From contig OY755038.1 in assembly GCA_963576565.1 (NCBI GenBank), positions 63,901,622 through 63,965,621 of the forward strand: a stretch of DNA of 64,000 bases, given 5' to 3'. The stretch is from Aspidapion aeneum. Its lineage: Eukaryota > Arthropoda > Insecta > Coleoptera > Brentidae. Positions 45,517-57,923 of the stretch are shown piece by piece. Numbering within the stretch: position 1 is the stretch's first letter; each line of letters starts with the position of its first letter. Under the pieces are notes generated by a model. That model saw only the letters and a program-made list of their open reading frames with translations, did not search any database and was not told where the DNA came from. Position numbers and translations under genes: made by a program.

Positions 45517-48500
45517 CAACCTAACCCAACCCAACCTAACCCAACCCAACCTAACCCAACCTAACCCAACCTAACCCAACCTAACCCAACCTAACCCAAC
45601 CTAACCCAACCTAACCCAACCTAACCCAACCTAACCCAACCTAACCCAACCTAACCCAACCTAACCCAACCTAACCCAACCTAACCCAACCTAACCCAAC
45701 CTAACCCAACCTAACCCAACCTAACCCAACCTAACCCAACCTAACCCAACCTAACCCAACCTAACCCAACCTAACCCAACCTAACCCAACCTAACCCAAC
45801 CTAACCCAACCTAACCCAACCTAACCCAACCTAACCCAACCTAACCCAACCTAACCCAACCTAACCCAACCTAACCCAACCTAACCCAACCTAACCCAAC
45901 CTAACCCAACCTAACCCAACCTAACCCAACCTAACCCAACCTAACCCAACCTAACCCAACCTAACCTAACCTAACCCAACCTAACCCGACCTAACCCAAC
46001 CTAACCCAACCTAACCCAACCTAACCCAACCTAACCCAACCTAACCCAACCTAACCCAACCTAACCCAACCTAACCCAACCTAACCCAACCTAACCCAAC
46101 CTAACCCAACCTAACCCAACCTAACCCAACCTAACCCAACCTAACCCAACCTAACCCAACCTAACCCAACCTAACCCAACCTAACCCAACCTAACCCAAC
46201 CTAACCCAACCTAACCCAACCTAACCCAACCTAACCCAACCTAACCCAACCTAACCCAACCTAACCCAACCTAACCCAACCTAACCCAACCTAACCCAAC
46301 CTAACCCAACCTAACCCAACCTAACCCAACCTAACCCAACCTAACCCAACCTAACCCAACCTAACCCAACCTAACCCAACCTAACCCACCCTAACCAAAC
46401 CTAACCCAATTCAACCCAACCCAACCCAACCCAACCTAACCCAACCTAACCCAACCTAACCTAACCCAACCTAACCCAACCTAACCCAACCTAACCCAAC
46501 CTAACCCAACCTAACCCAACCTAACCCAACCTAACCCAACCTAACCCAACCTAACCCAACCTAACCCAACCTAACCCAACCTAACCCAACCTAACCCAAC
46601 CTAACCCAACCTAACCCAACCTAACCCAACCTAACCCAACCTAACCCAACCTAACCCAACCTAACCCAACCTAACCCAACCTAACCCAACCTAACCCAAC
46701 CTAACCCAACCTAACCCAACCTAACCCAACCTAACCCAACCTAACCCAACCTAACCCAACCTACTAACCAACCTAACCCAACCTAACCCAACCTAACCCA
46801 ACCTAACCCAACCTAACCCAACCTAACCCAACCTAACCCAACCTAACCCAACCTAACCCAACCTAACCCAACCTAACCCAACCTAACCCAACCTAACCCA
46901 ACCTAACCCAACCTAACCCAACCTAACCCAACCTAACCCAACCTAACCCAACCTAACCCAACCTAACCCAACCTAACCCAACCTAACCCAACCTAACCCA
47001 ACCTAACCCAACCTAACCCAACCTAACCCAACCTAACCCAACCTAACCCAACCTAACCCAACCTAACCCAACCTAACCCAACCTAACCCAACCTAACCCA
47101 ACCTAACCCAACCTAACCCAACCTAACCCAACCTAACCCAACCTAACCCAACCTAACCCAACCTAACCCAACCTAACCCAACCTAACCCAACCTAACCCA
47201 ACCTAACCCAACCTAACCCAACCTAACCCAACCTAACCCAACCTAACCCAACCTAACCCAACCTAACCCAACCTAACCCAACCTAACCCAACCTAACCCA
47301 ACCTAACCCAACCTAACCCAACCTAACCCAACCTAACCCAACCTAACCCAACCTAACCCAACCTAACCCAACCTAACCCAACCTAACCCAACCTAACCCA
47401 ACCTAACCCAACCTAACCCAACCTAACCCAACCTAACCCAACCTAACCCAACCTAACCCAACCTAACCCAACCTAACCCAACCTAACCCAACCTAACCCA
47501 ACCTAACCCAACCTAACCCAACCTAACCCAACCTAACCCAACCTAACCCAACCTAACCCAACCTAACCCAACCTAACCCAACCTAACCCAACCTAACCCA
47601 ACCTAACCCAACCTAACCCAACCTAACCCAACCTAACCCAACCTAACCCAACCTAACCCAACCTAACCCAACCTAACCCAACCTAACCCAACCTAACCCA
47701 ACCTAACCCAACCTAACCCAACCTAACCCAACCTAACCCAACCTAACCCAACCTAACCCAACCTAACCCAACCTAACCCAACCTAACCCAACCTAACCCA
47801 ACCTAACCCAACCTAACCCAACCTAACCCAACCTAACCCAACCTAACCCAACCTAACCCAACCTAACCCAACCTAACCCAACCTAACCCAACCTAACCCA
47901 ACCTAACCCAACCTAACCCAACCTAACCCAACCTAACCCAACCTAACCCAACCTAACCCAACCTAACCCAACCTAACCCAACCTAACCCAACCTAACCCA
48001 ACCTAACCCAACCTAACCCAACCTAACCCAACCTAACCCAACCTAACCCAACCTAACCCAACCTAACCCAACCTAACCCAACCTAACCCAACCTAACCCA
48101 ACCTAACCCAACCTAACCCAACCTAACCCAACCTAACCCAACCTAACCCAACCTAACCCAACCTAACCCAACCTAACCCAACCTAACCCAACCTAACCCA
48201 ACCTAACCCAACCTAACCCAACCTAACCCAACCTAACCCAACCTAACCCAACCTAACCCAACCTAACCCAACCTAACCCAACCTAACCCAACCTAACCCA
48301 ACCTAACCCAACCTAACCCAACCTAACCCAACCTAACCCAACCTAACCCAACCTAACCCAACCTAACCCAACCTAACCCAACCTAACCCAACCTAACCCA
48401 ACCTAACCCAACCTAACCCAACCTAACCCAACCTAACCCAACCTAACCCAACCTAACCCAACCTAACCCAACCTAACCCAACCTAACCCAACCTAACCCA

Positions 48501-49529
48501 ACCTAACCCAACCTAACCCAACCTAACCCAACCTAACCCAACCTAACCCAACCTAACCCAACCTAACCCAACCTAACCCAACCTAACCCAACCTAACCCA
48601 ACCTAACCCAACCTAACCCAACCTAACCCAACCTAACCCAACCTAACCCAACCTAACCCAACCTAACCCAACCTAACCCAACCTAACCCAACCTAACCCA
48701 ACCTAACCCAACCTAACCCAACCTAACCCAACCTAACCCAACCTAACCCAACCTAACCCAACCTAACCCAACCTAACCCAACCTAACCCAACCTAACCCA
48801 ACCTAACCCAACCTAACCCAACCTAACCCAACCTAACCCAACCTAACCCAACCTAACCCAACCTAACCCAACCTAACCCAACCTAACCCAACCTAACCCA
48901 ACCTAACCCAACCTAACCCAACCTAACCCAACCTAACCCAACCTAACCCAACCTAACCCAACCTAACCCAACCTAACCCAACCTAACCCAACCTAACCCA
49001 ACCTAACCCAACCTAACCCAACCTAACCCAACTTACCCAACCTAACCCAACCTAACCCAACCTAACCCAACCTAACCCAACCTAACCCAACCTAACCCAA
49101 CCTAACCCAACCTAACCCAACCTAACCCAACCTAACCCAACCTAACCCAACCTAACCCAACCTAACCCAACCTAACCCAACCTAACCCAACCTAACCCAA
49201 CCTAACCCAACCTAACCCAACCTAACCCAACCTAACCCAACCTAACCCAACCTAACCCAACCTAACCCAACCTAACCCAACCTAACCCAACCTAACCCAA
49301 CCTAACCCAACCTAACCCAACCTAACCCAACCTAACCCAACCTAACCCAACCTAACCCAACCTAACCCAACCTAACCCAACCTAACCCAACCTAACCCAA
49401 CCTAACCCAACCTAACCCAACCTAACCCAACATAACCCAACCTAACCCAACCTAACCCAACCTAACCCAACCTAACCCAACCTAACCCAACATAACCCAA
49501 CCTAACCCAACCTAACCAAACCTACCTAG
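45517..49529. repeat. CCTAACCCAA satellite, about 400 copies
   Basis: Roughly 4.0 kb of the 10-mer CCTAACCCAA, equivalent to TTGGGTTAGG on the other strand, i.e. the insect telomere pentamer TTAGG alternating with TTGGG. Variant units are few. They occur at 45961-45990, at 46389-46466 (including CAATTCAACCC), at 46763-46772 (CTACTAACCA, which shifts the phase), at 49032 (CTTACCC), and at 49431 and 49491 (CATAACCC). From about 46773 to 49030 the array has no deviation visible to me, implying recent amplification or ongoing homogenisation. It is interstitial, with ordinary DNA on both sides. Confidence 0.95.
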
Positions 49530-50275
49530 TTGTTAATAAATATAGTAAAAGTTCTTAGGTTTATGTCCAGGGGGTAACCATTGTTCATAATCGTCGGAAA
49601 TCGAGTTAGGATTAGTGTATGCGACCATAAACATTGAGAGGCGCGTGAGTGTTTGGTCTTCAAATTTTTTTTTAGGGAAATTTTTCAAAATCTTTTTTTC
49701 CGCACTCATGGCACCCTAATAAACCGTAATCCGGTTACCCTAATCCATCGCAATCAAAGAAAATCGGTAATCCAAGTGTCACAAATTTTTTGTTGGTTTC
49801 TATTCTTCTTTTATATTATGTAGGACAAAATTATTAATTAAACTAAGTGACCTTATTAAGTAAGACAGCATGATGGTCAAATGACATTAGAAGGACATAC
49901 ACATATGATACCGGCCTGTAGACCGGTCGCGGTGGCGTCATATAATAATAAATATATACTTTCGCGATGAAAGACCAAAATTTAACTTAAAATTACTGTA
50001 AAGTCCGCAAAAAACATAAAATTTATCGAAATTTATAAAAACATAGATCAGTGTGTGTAACAATTCATCAAGATGTATGAAACTCGACCGTGACATGTCA
50101 AAAGTTTGGTTCGAAAAAACAAAAACAACTGGATAAAAATCGGTATGTAAGCATTTTAAAAAAAATCATTTTTAAGAAAATCAAATACTTTTTGTTAATT
50201 TTTATGCAATGCAAAAAAACCTTGTTGTAATAAGTTTTGAGTAGGGTGGTAAAACGTACCAGAACCCATTTCAGG

Positions 50276-51156
50276 ACAAATTATTAATAAAAAATATTCT
50301 TATAAGTGCGGCGAAGTGACACTTTCTGAATCAAAATGTGTGAGGGTAAAATCGCACGGTCGCAGAACAAACTATCTATCGTGACGCTTCTGAACTTTCT
50401 CGTGTTTTAGCAAAAACTATCCGTCAAGACGACTTACCCATGAAATATTGTTTTTTTATGGATTTTTTTTCTTCTTTTGCACAAAAAACAATTTCGGACC
50501 ATGTTTGAACTCAAATAGTTACTTCTAAACTTGTTTTTAGACGTTTTAAGATTTCTTTTTGTAATATTCCCGCACAAATTTCGAAAAAATTCATTTCCGT
50601 ACTTATACAACATTGTCTATCAGTTTTCCCTGTATAATCCGACTAGCAGGTAGAATCACTCAAAATACGGCAGGTGGATTAAAGGTAGCCAGCTGCTTTT
50701 CTGTCGCACTTATGCCGTCAGTGTGAAAGAGATAAAAGTACCCATATATTATCTAGGGTATTATTAGCATGCAAAATCAGCCTATCTTTGTCCGTTTCAC
50801 ATGTTCAATAATGTCTATCTCTGTTTTTATTGTAAAAGAAATACCTGCACTTAGAAACCAAATTGGATAGGGTCAATAAAAAATGCCTTGTCTTTCCGTC
50901 TCTAAAGCCCTTTCAGGGCTTTATACAACTCAATGGTAAATATTATATTTAATATTTTATTTCTACTTAAAGCAGTAAATAAGTAGTGCCTTCGTTTCGC
51001 ATAAATTAAGTACCCTTTAAACAGACCTCTTAAACTAGCATTGAACCATGTTTGTAGAAAATAAGAATATTATTTGGAACCACGATTTTTGTGATTTTTA
51101 ACGGTTACCGATGGCGATATTGGTATCTATAAAATTTAGGCGAGCAGTAGCACGGA
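50276..51156. other. Unassigned AT-rich DNA
   Basis: No gene or element recognised. Confidence 0.4.
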
Positions 51157-51332
51157 TAAGGGAACGTCCTTAAATTACGTAACGCAAAAATTCAGGATTT
51201 TTGACCCCCCCCCCTCTCGTAACGGATTTTCAAGAAAAAAGACATTAAAAAAACATTAAGTGTACCGCAAGGTCAAATCCCCCCCTCCCCCCTCCCCCCT
51301 AGAGCGTTACGTAATTCAAGGACAGTCCCTAA
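51157..51332. mobile_element. PIF/Harbinger-like MITE with TAA target duplication
   Basis: The body 51160-51329 begins GGGAACGTCCTTAAATTACG and ends, reversed, GGGACTGTCCTTGAATTACG; both continue TAACGC. TAA flanks both sides. The interior has two C-rich blocks. Ends of this type are, to my knowledge, widespread in insect genomes. A TA-target origin is the alternative. Confidence 0.8.
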
Positions 51333-51811
51333 TGGAACATTGACGAATTGTATTTGATGAAAGTAAAAGCGGAAAATAAAAATGGCCACGCCGCGCCGGT
51401 TCGACCGGTTTTTTGTTTATTTGCTTTTTTGACAGTTTTTTTTTTATTTAAATTTGGGATGACATCTAACTATTAAAAACTATTCAGGGTAAAAATATTA
51501 CTTTTTTTCAATTAGAGTAGGAAAAGTTCGAGAACTTTTATATTTTTCCATAAAAACACAACAAAAATAACAAATGACGGTCTCCGCCATTTTGACAAAG
51601 CCGTGATAAAATCAAAGTATAAGTAGGTTTGGTTGGGCTGCCTGCCAGTGCCCAACTATTTTTACCACATTTTGTTTGGTTGCGAAATCCAATCCCTAAT
51701 ATCTCTTTGGGGTCGTAGTACATTTTTTTCTTCTAAAAGCTCTGGGGAGGCTGTTATATTGAAATGTTTTGACGCTCTGTACCTTGTATATTATTATACA
51801 TGGTATTGTTA
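51333..51811. other. Unassigned DNA
   Basis: No gene recognised; short open frames only. Confidence 0.4.
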
Positions 51812-52925
51812 TGAGCATGAAGTTAGCGAAGCACCCATCGCAGATCGAGTCGTGACTAGGTGGATAATTTGCCGTTAATTATTCGTGAATTAGTTGTGGA
51901 AATATTAATTTTGTCGCTCTTATTTTTGACCGTTTTTGAGGGTGCTTCGCTAACTTCATATGAAGTTAGCGAAGCACCCTCGTAAAAATGGCTTTTATCA
52001 AAATCAAATATGGTGGATAATTTGCCGCTAATTAGTTGTAAATTAGTTGTGGAAAAATTAATTTTGTCGCTTCTATTTTTTACCCTTTTTTTGGATGCTT
52101 CGCTAACTTCATATTTTGGCACCCATCGCAAATCGAATCGCTACTAGGTGGATAATTTGCCATTTTAGTGTGGAAAGTGCCACTTTTCCGCACTAGTGCG
52201 GAAAAGTAAATTTGTTACGATTTTGAGGTGTTCTATAACATTTAGACCGTTCAAAATACATTTGTATCTTTCCTAGCACACGAAATATCCTAAAAATATT
52301 CAAATTGACTAAAATTCTGCTATATTTTCAATATTTTCGATAAAATAAAGTTTTCAGTAAAATAGGTTCAAATTATAAGTTTTAAACCTCCCCGGTATAA
52401 ATATCGTCATTGTCAATGTCAAACAACAATGAACAATAGTGGTTTTAGATTTGGCATCTTAAATCACCATAGCAACAAAGTACAAACAAACTGTCAAAAC
52501 AAAGCCAATTTTGCAGATACAAGCGTCTTTTGAATTTTTCAAACAAAAATATCAGATTTTCAATGGATTCTTCGGACGAAGATCTACCCCAGTCAGTTCT
52601 AGAAGCCGCTAGAATGTGAATAATAATAATTGATTTGATTAAAACGTTTTAAATATAAATAATTTTCTGATTAATATTTAGTTTTTTCCTCACGCTTATA
52701 GAAAAAATAGTGTACCTAACTCGTGCGTAAAGTGTCTTTTCCGCACTTGATTGCTGGCCAAACTCCGCTACCGCTATCTGCAATCGCGTGCGGAAAAGAG
52801 GCACTTTCCGCACTAGTTAGGTAAACTACTATTTCCACAACTAATTCACAACTAATTAACGGCAAATTATCCACCTAGTCACGATTCGATCTGCGATGGG
52901 TGCTTCACTAACTTCATGCTCATGG
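51812..52925. mobile_element. Composite of GAAGTTAGCGAAGCACCC-ended elements
   Basis: The outer ends are inverted copies of about 100 bp: left from GAGCATGAAGTTAGCGAAGC, right reversed GAGCATGAAGTTAGTGAAGC, both continuing GACTAGGTGGATAATTTGCC. Two complete short units sit head to tail at the left (51817-51959 and 51961-52112), each starting and ending with the same TIR and meeting at the palindrome CTTCATATGAAG. The remaining 52113-52830 carries TTTTCCGCAC motifs and an exon-like ORF. Confidence 0.75.
52563..52619 (+). other. Short exon-like ORF beginning MDSSDEDLPQ
   Basis: An 18-codon frame, MDSSDEDLPQSVLEAARM then TGA, stands between inverted TTTCCGCACTAGT motifs (52172-52205 and 52802-52820). 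It resembles the N-terminus of tyrosine-recombinase (Crypton-like) transposon proteins that I recall in insects, but the match is short and from memory. If it is a first exon, the rest of the gene is missing. Confidence 0.3.
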
Positions 52926-53559
52926 TATTGTTTGGTTTTCAGTTTTGAATTGACAGATCGTTACTTGATCGTTAAGTGATAATTTTGAAAACTATTATTC
53001 TTAAACTGATTATAGCCTATTTTATAACAAGCCTAATCCTACTTTGATTTGCAACAGTGTGGATGAATGACAGATCTAAAATTCTGATTAAATAAACAAT
53101 ATTTTAAAAGTGATTTTGGCAAAAAAAAATATTAGCCTTCAAAAGTGTTGCATTTTAAATTAGGATCAGATTTCTTATTGATGGAGCTGCGAACATTGTC
53201 AAACTGCGGGTACCAATTATTTTATATTTAAAACAAAAATGTCAAGCCAAAAAGAGTTGCTTACCTCTGGTAAAAACAATTGACGTTGGTTTCTTCAAAT
53301 GCAGCTCTCATCTTTTTTCATGGCACCTAAACTATCTAGGAATTAACAAATTATCCACCATGTTTTACGAAAAGACGTTCTGTCAATCAATGAACGATTT
53401 TCATACATGTGAAATTTTTGTTCTTAAATTTTAATGGTTATATACCTACCTTAGTTTAATATATGGTTTTGTGGATCAGGAAAATTAAAAAAATTGCATA
53501 TGTCCATTCAAATATAATATTATCTTTTCTTAGTTAATGCAAAATTTCTGCTACCGGAT
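52926..53559. other. Unassigned AT-rich DNA
   Basis: No recognised feature. Confidence 0.4.
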
Positions 53560-55290
53560 AATACTACTACTACTATGTCGGTTTAAAACGTTTTTCTAGG
53601 TTATCCCACGCCTATTCTTCACCTCCTTCGATTCTGACAATCATCTTCTGTCAGGTTTTTTCGACTCATTGATCTTTGGATTGACTGTTGTCATTCTAGT
53701 TTAGGACGCCCTCTTTTTCTGCATCCTATTGGTTGCCATTTTAAAACCTGCTTTGGTAATCTTTCGTCGTTCATTCGTTGTACATAGCCGTACCATACCA
53801 GTTGCCTTTTAGTGATGTCATTCGTTATGCTTTCCCCGATTCCCATTCTTTCTTGTATGATCTCATTTCTTATATGATCCGTTCTAGATATTCCCATTGA
53901 TCTTCTTATTGCGCCGTTTTTGTTTTGTATGTTTCTGTTACGGGACAAGTCTCTATTCCATACAACAGCGCGCTTTTCACCATTGTTTCATTAATGTTAA
54001 ATAATAAATTTTTTTGCTTTTAATTTTTTTTTTTTTGGTCTTTGCAGTCTGTTCCTGTCTTATCAAATGTGACACCCAAGTATACATACTTATTGCATGG
54101 AGATATTGCTTATGCATTATCTAGTTCTAACTCACCTGATTCGTTTCCAATCCATAAGTACTGTGTCTTGTCCACGTTCACTGTTAACCCCCACTTTTGG
54201 TATTTATGTCTTCTTGAACTGTAGTGTGTATATGATAAATCGGTCGTTAGATTGTACTCCCATGCCGTGTACTTTACGTTTCCAGTTTTTTAGAGCTACT
54301 GCGATATATATTTTAAATTTCGTTACCAAAAAGTCTTTTGAAAGTCGATTTTCAATTTCAATTTTATGTTTTGATCCTTTGTATAGTCCCTTTATATCTT
54401 TTATGTATGTATGATTGATATTAGTTAGCTCTAACACTATCCATAATTTTTCTGCAGGAACGGTATCATATGCTTTTTTTGGGTCCACAAAGGTAACATG
54501 TGTCTCTATATTTCTGGCACTCCTTTTCTCAATTACCTGTTTAAGACGAAAAACATTATCACTACAAGATCTGCCTGCACGAAGCCCCCTTTGATCTTCT
54601 TCTTCTTATTCGTGAAAATCATTCTCTATTAGATCTCTACTTGAATACTGGTTACTGAAATTCCTCTGTAATTGTTGCAAATCAGCTTGTTTCCTTTTTT
54701 ATGTATTGAGGATATGATTGCAAATGTCCAATCATCAGGCATTGGATGTCCGTTTATGCATTGATTCATTATATATGTGAGATTTTCTAGTAGTTTCTGT
54801 GATCCATATTTAAGCATATCAGCGTATATTCCCCAGGTCCGCCAGCTTTTCCGGATTTAAGCTTATAGATTTTAGATTTTAATACTATTTTTTATCATTT
54901 CTTTTTCGATGATTACTTCCACTCCATGTTACTCTATTCGTACAGATATTCGTGTCTCGTTTCCTGCAGCAGTTCCTTGTATTGTTCTGTCCATTGTTCG
55001 GATTTAATGATCTGAATGTTTACTTTTCATTTTGTTGAGGTTTTTACTATAGAAATTAATTTCCATACTTTAGAACTCTGCCTACCTCCTAAGTGTTTAT
55101 TTATATCGTAGCATTTACGCTCGAACATTTAATTTTTTTCCGTGTGTATCAAATTTCTTAGCTATCTTCTGATTCCCCTGTAGATCTTCGGTTCTCTTTG
55201 CTCTTTAGTACTGAACCGTTTCAAGTATGTGCGTTTTTTCTCCTTGACCATTTCCTGTAATTCCTCCGTCCACCATATATTATTGCTATT
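53560..55290 (-). pseudogene. Decayed RTE-like non-LTR reverse transcriptase
   Basis: Minus-strand fragments appear in the expected order. WWTEELQEMVKEKKRTYLKR (about 55275-55215) is the linker before RT. LKYGSQKLLENLTYIMNQCI with PDDWTFAIISSIHKKGNKL and NNYRGIS (54817-54660) is the RT N-terminus. EDQRGLRAGRSCSDNVF is near 54590, and VDPKKAYDTVPAEKLW is motif A (from about 54488). RLVWYGYVQRMNDERLPKQV with RKRGRPKLE (53870-53691) is the C-terminal region. The segment between FLVTK and FKIYIAVALKNW has lost motif B, and several frameshifts and stops are present. The endonuclease is absent. A short CTA repeat at 53562-53575 may be the 3' tail. No function remains. Confidence 0.85.
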
Positions 55291-56839
55291 CTATAATACG
55301 TAAGGCAAATATAATTAAAATTGAAGACAACGTTGTTTGAAACGTACCTTGCAGATGTGGAATAACGCACTGACTCTTAACGACAGTGTCAAATTATTGT
55401 AACCAATAGGTATGTAAATTTTCCATTTCTATTCCAGAGCAGTTTACTTTAATTATAAAAGCGAGCTCTTCGTCTGGCAAGGCAAGTGACTTTTGATGGA
55501 TGTAAAGGGCGGAATTATTATTAATAATATTTGACAAAAACTTTGGTGAAAGGTAGCCAGAGGATTCATAAGTTTGCAGTTAGGTTATTAATGTATGCGG
55601 TTTCAAAGTATTGCCTTAAAAAGAAAACAAAGAGAGGGTTAAACACCTATTTTCTTTACCCTTGGCAGCATTTCTAAGGAAATTAAGTAACACACGCGAT
55701 AGATTTTTCTGGAACTATTTATATAGTTTTTACTATCAAGGTCGCCTACTCCCTCCCTATCTACTAACAATAATTAAATTATTCTTCGTCTATTATCATA
55801 ATAATCATAGTTAAAGAATAATGCCTATTTCCACAGAAAAAACTAGGTTATAAAACACGATTGATGAGGCTACATGCGCTGATTTCTATACCCCACTAGC
55901 GGCATCGGACGCGGACGCGTGGGTGAAAAGTAGCGCCGTGAAACGCAGCGTAGTGCTATATCCTTCTTTTAAATTTGGCGACGACGCACGGAGCAGCTTG
56001 TATAATTTAAACGATCGAAACCTCAATATCGAACTATCTTCTATAATAACCACTAAGTCTTAAAGAAGTGCCCAATTACCTCATTATTAAACCCCAATGC
56101 AAAATATCAATCAACTAACTCGTTGTCACTTGTCACGACAAAAAGTCATAGGCCGCTTGATGGCCTGTATAATGATCCGCACTTATTTAGCGCGGAAGGG
56201 CGATTTTCTAAAGTGCTCCATGTTGGTACACCAGAGTTTATATGGTGATTTATTCATTAGTATCTTTAATTTTTATTATTAAGTCATTTGCAAAGTTTAC
56301 ATATGCCTATTAAAAAAATGAGATAAAAGTTGTGTCTTGAATTATTATAATTTTTCAAATATGTATTATATTGAAAAAAGTATTAATTGCTTTTGTGACT
56401 TTATTATTTCAACCACGTATCAAGAGTTGTATTTGTGCTATAATCAGCTTTCGGTTCTTCCAGGAGTATTAGCAATGATTTATTATTTCAGCGTTGGCGC
56501 ATGGGATTGGCCGACTTAATTTATTTAACGTGTGGCACAAGACACTGGTTTCACCGGATAAAAATCAATCCGTTTTAAACTATGTATGTGAAAATAGTAA
56601 ATATGAAGACTACACATAAAATATCAGTGCATAGTAAAAAAACGTTGCAAAATTTGATAGTGATTAATCTATATTTATATATAATATAGCAAGATTAATA
56701 AATTTAGTAAAACAATAAGCTGACCACCGTGCGACTGGTGGCGACCGACGCACATTGAAGCCGTGTGTTAATGTAGGGGGATTTCATTAATTATTTTTTT
56801 AAGATAAATTTAAAAAAATAATATTGCACTTTCATGGTA
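55291..56839. other. Unassigned AT-rich DNA
   Basis: A GC-richer patch at 55895-56000 has no ORF of note. Nothing else recognised. Confidence 0.4.
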
Positions 56840-57299
56840 ATATTGTCATGTATGTAATTTGGGCATGCTACCCGGCACCTCCACCATATGTCACGAGGGG
56901 GTTGTCGTGACTATTTGTGTACAAATAAAGAGGATCGTGGGATAGTTTAAGGGTTTATTTAATACTAAGTACACAGATACTTACACACTAATCACTACTG
57001 CCTGGCCCAGTTTTCTGATACAAATATTATTCACGTGTAGGTCGGGTTCAGCTCTCGATCAGAATCTCTTTACTGTTTCTATACTTGACTATTGAGAACT
57101 TAGGTACTCACTGAACTGACCCCGACTATCCGTTCTTGATTGGTTTTATAGAAGCATGTGATTACAAACGTGTCTTAATCTTAAACATATGTAAATCGTT
57201 TTCACCACATACTTCCTAGGTTGACGTCCTAATACTTTTACATCAGGTCAACCAACCAAGTTCCGGGTAGCATGCCCAAATTACATAGATGACAATATG
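56840..57299. mobile_element. Inverted-repeat element with ~38-bp TIRs
   Basis: The left end ATATTGTCATGTATGTAATT, then TGGGCATGCTACCCGG, is matched by the reversed right end ATATTGTCATCTATGTAATT, then TGGGCATGCTACCCGG. The differences are limited to one or two bases. The 380-bp interior is non-coding. No target duplication was evident. Confidence 0.8.
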
Positions 57300-57923
57300 A
57301 ACCTAAAAGATAATAATTTGTCATAAAAAACTTTAGGGAAAAAAAGCGAAGTCGGATAAAATTATTTCTATAGCCTAGAGGTAAACAGTCGTAACTCACA
57401 TTTGGCCAGTTCGAGTTATGTAAATTTAAAATCAGCAGGTCCGTTTTAATATTGAAAATAAAAACCGTAAGTCCTGTATTTTTGATTGCCTATACTTTCA
57501 GATTTAAAATGATGCTTGTGTGCATGTGCATACCATCCTTTACCTCTCGGCTAGAGATTTATAGTCTTTTTTGTTTTTGAAAACGATTCCTAAAAAACTT
57601 TTGCCCTTGTTTAGCTATTAGTCCGTGGATTTAGTTACAAACGCCATTAAAATATTTTACTTCCAGTTACTATTTTGCACCATGTTTGTTCGTAAAAAAA
57701 CACTAAGACAAACGCGATCAGAGTTACTTCCCCCCTAACCCTAATTTCGTCACAGACAAAAATACAAACAAATAGAAAAGACAACTTGACAACAAAAACG
57801 TTTCTTTAGGTCAAGAAATAAATATTACGTTTCTGTTTATTTTCCATTTTAATCATCTTAATCAGCGAAGAGAATACTACTCGTATGCTAATTTAACCAA
57901 TCTAGTAAATTCTATAACAAAAA

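Larger units (their letters stand above)
44535..50275. mobile_element. 5.7-kb TIR element carrying a telomere-like satellite, 9-bp target duplication
   Basis: The body is 44544-50266. The left terminus GGTCTGGTACGTTTTACCAC and the right terminus, reversed GGTTCTGGTACGTTTTACC, match over 21-22 bp with a single one-base difference. Both are flanked by the identical nonamer CATTTCAGG (44535-44543 and 50267-50275). Inside are 0.45 kb of AT-rich DNA, a degenerate pentamer region (45009-45516), the CCTAACCCAA array, and 0.7 kb of AT-rich DNA. There is no transposase. A 9-bp duplication is compatible with Mutator/Foldback-type or Merlin-type transposition; the family cannot be settled from the ends alone. 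Confidence 0.8.

Noticed and set aside
45517..49529. Actual chromosome end
   Set aside because: The array has ordinary, element-rich DNA on both sides and sits between matched inverted termini, so it is interstitial.
45517..49529. CRISPR array
   Set aside because: Units are contiguous 10-mers with no spacers, and the genome is eukaryotic.
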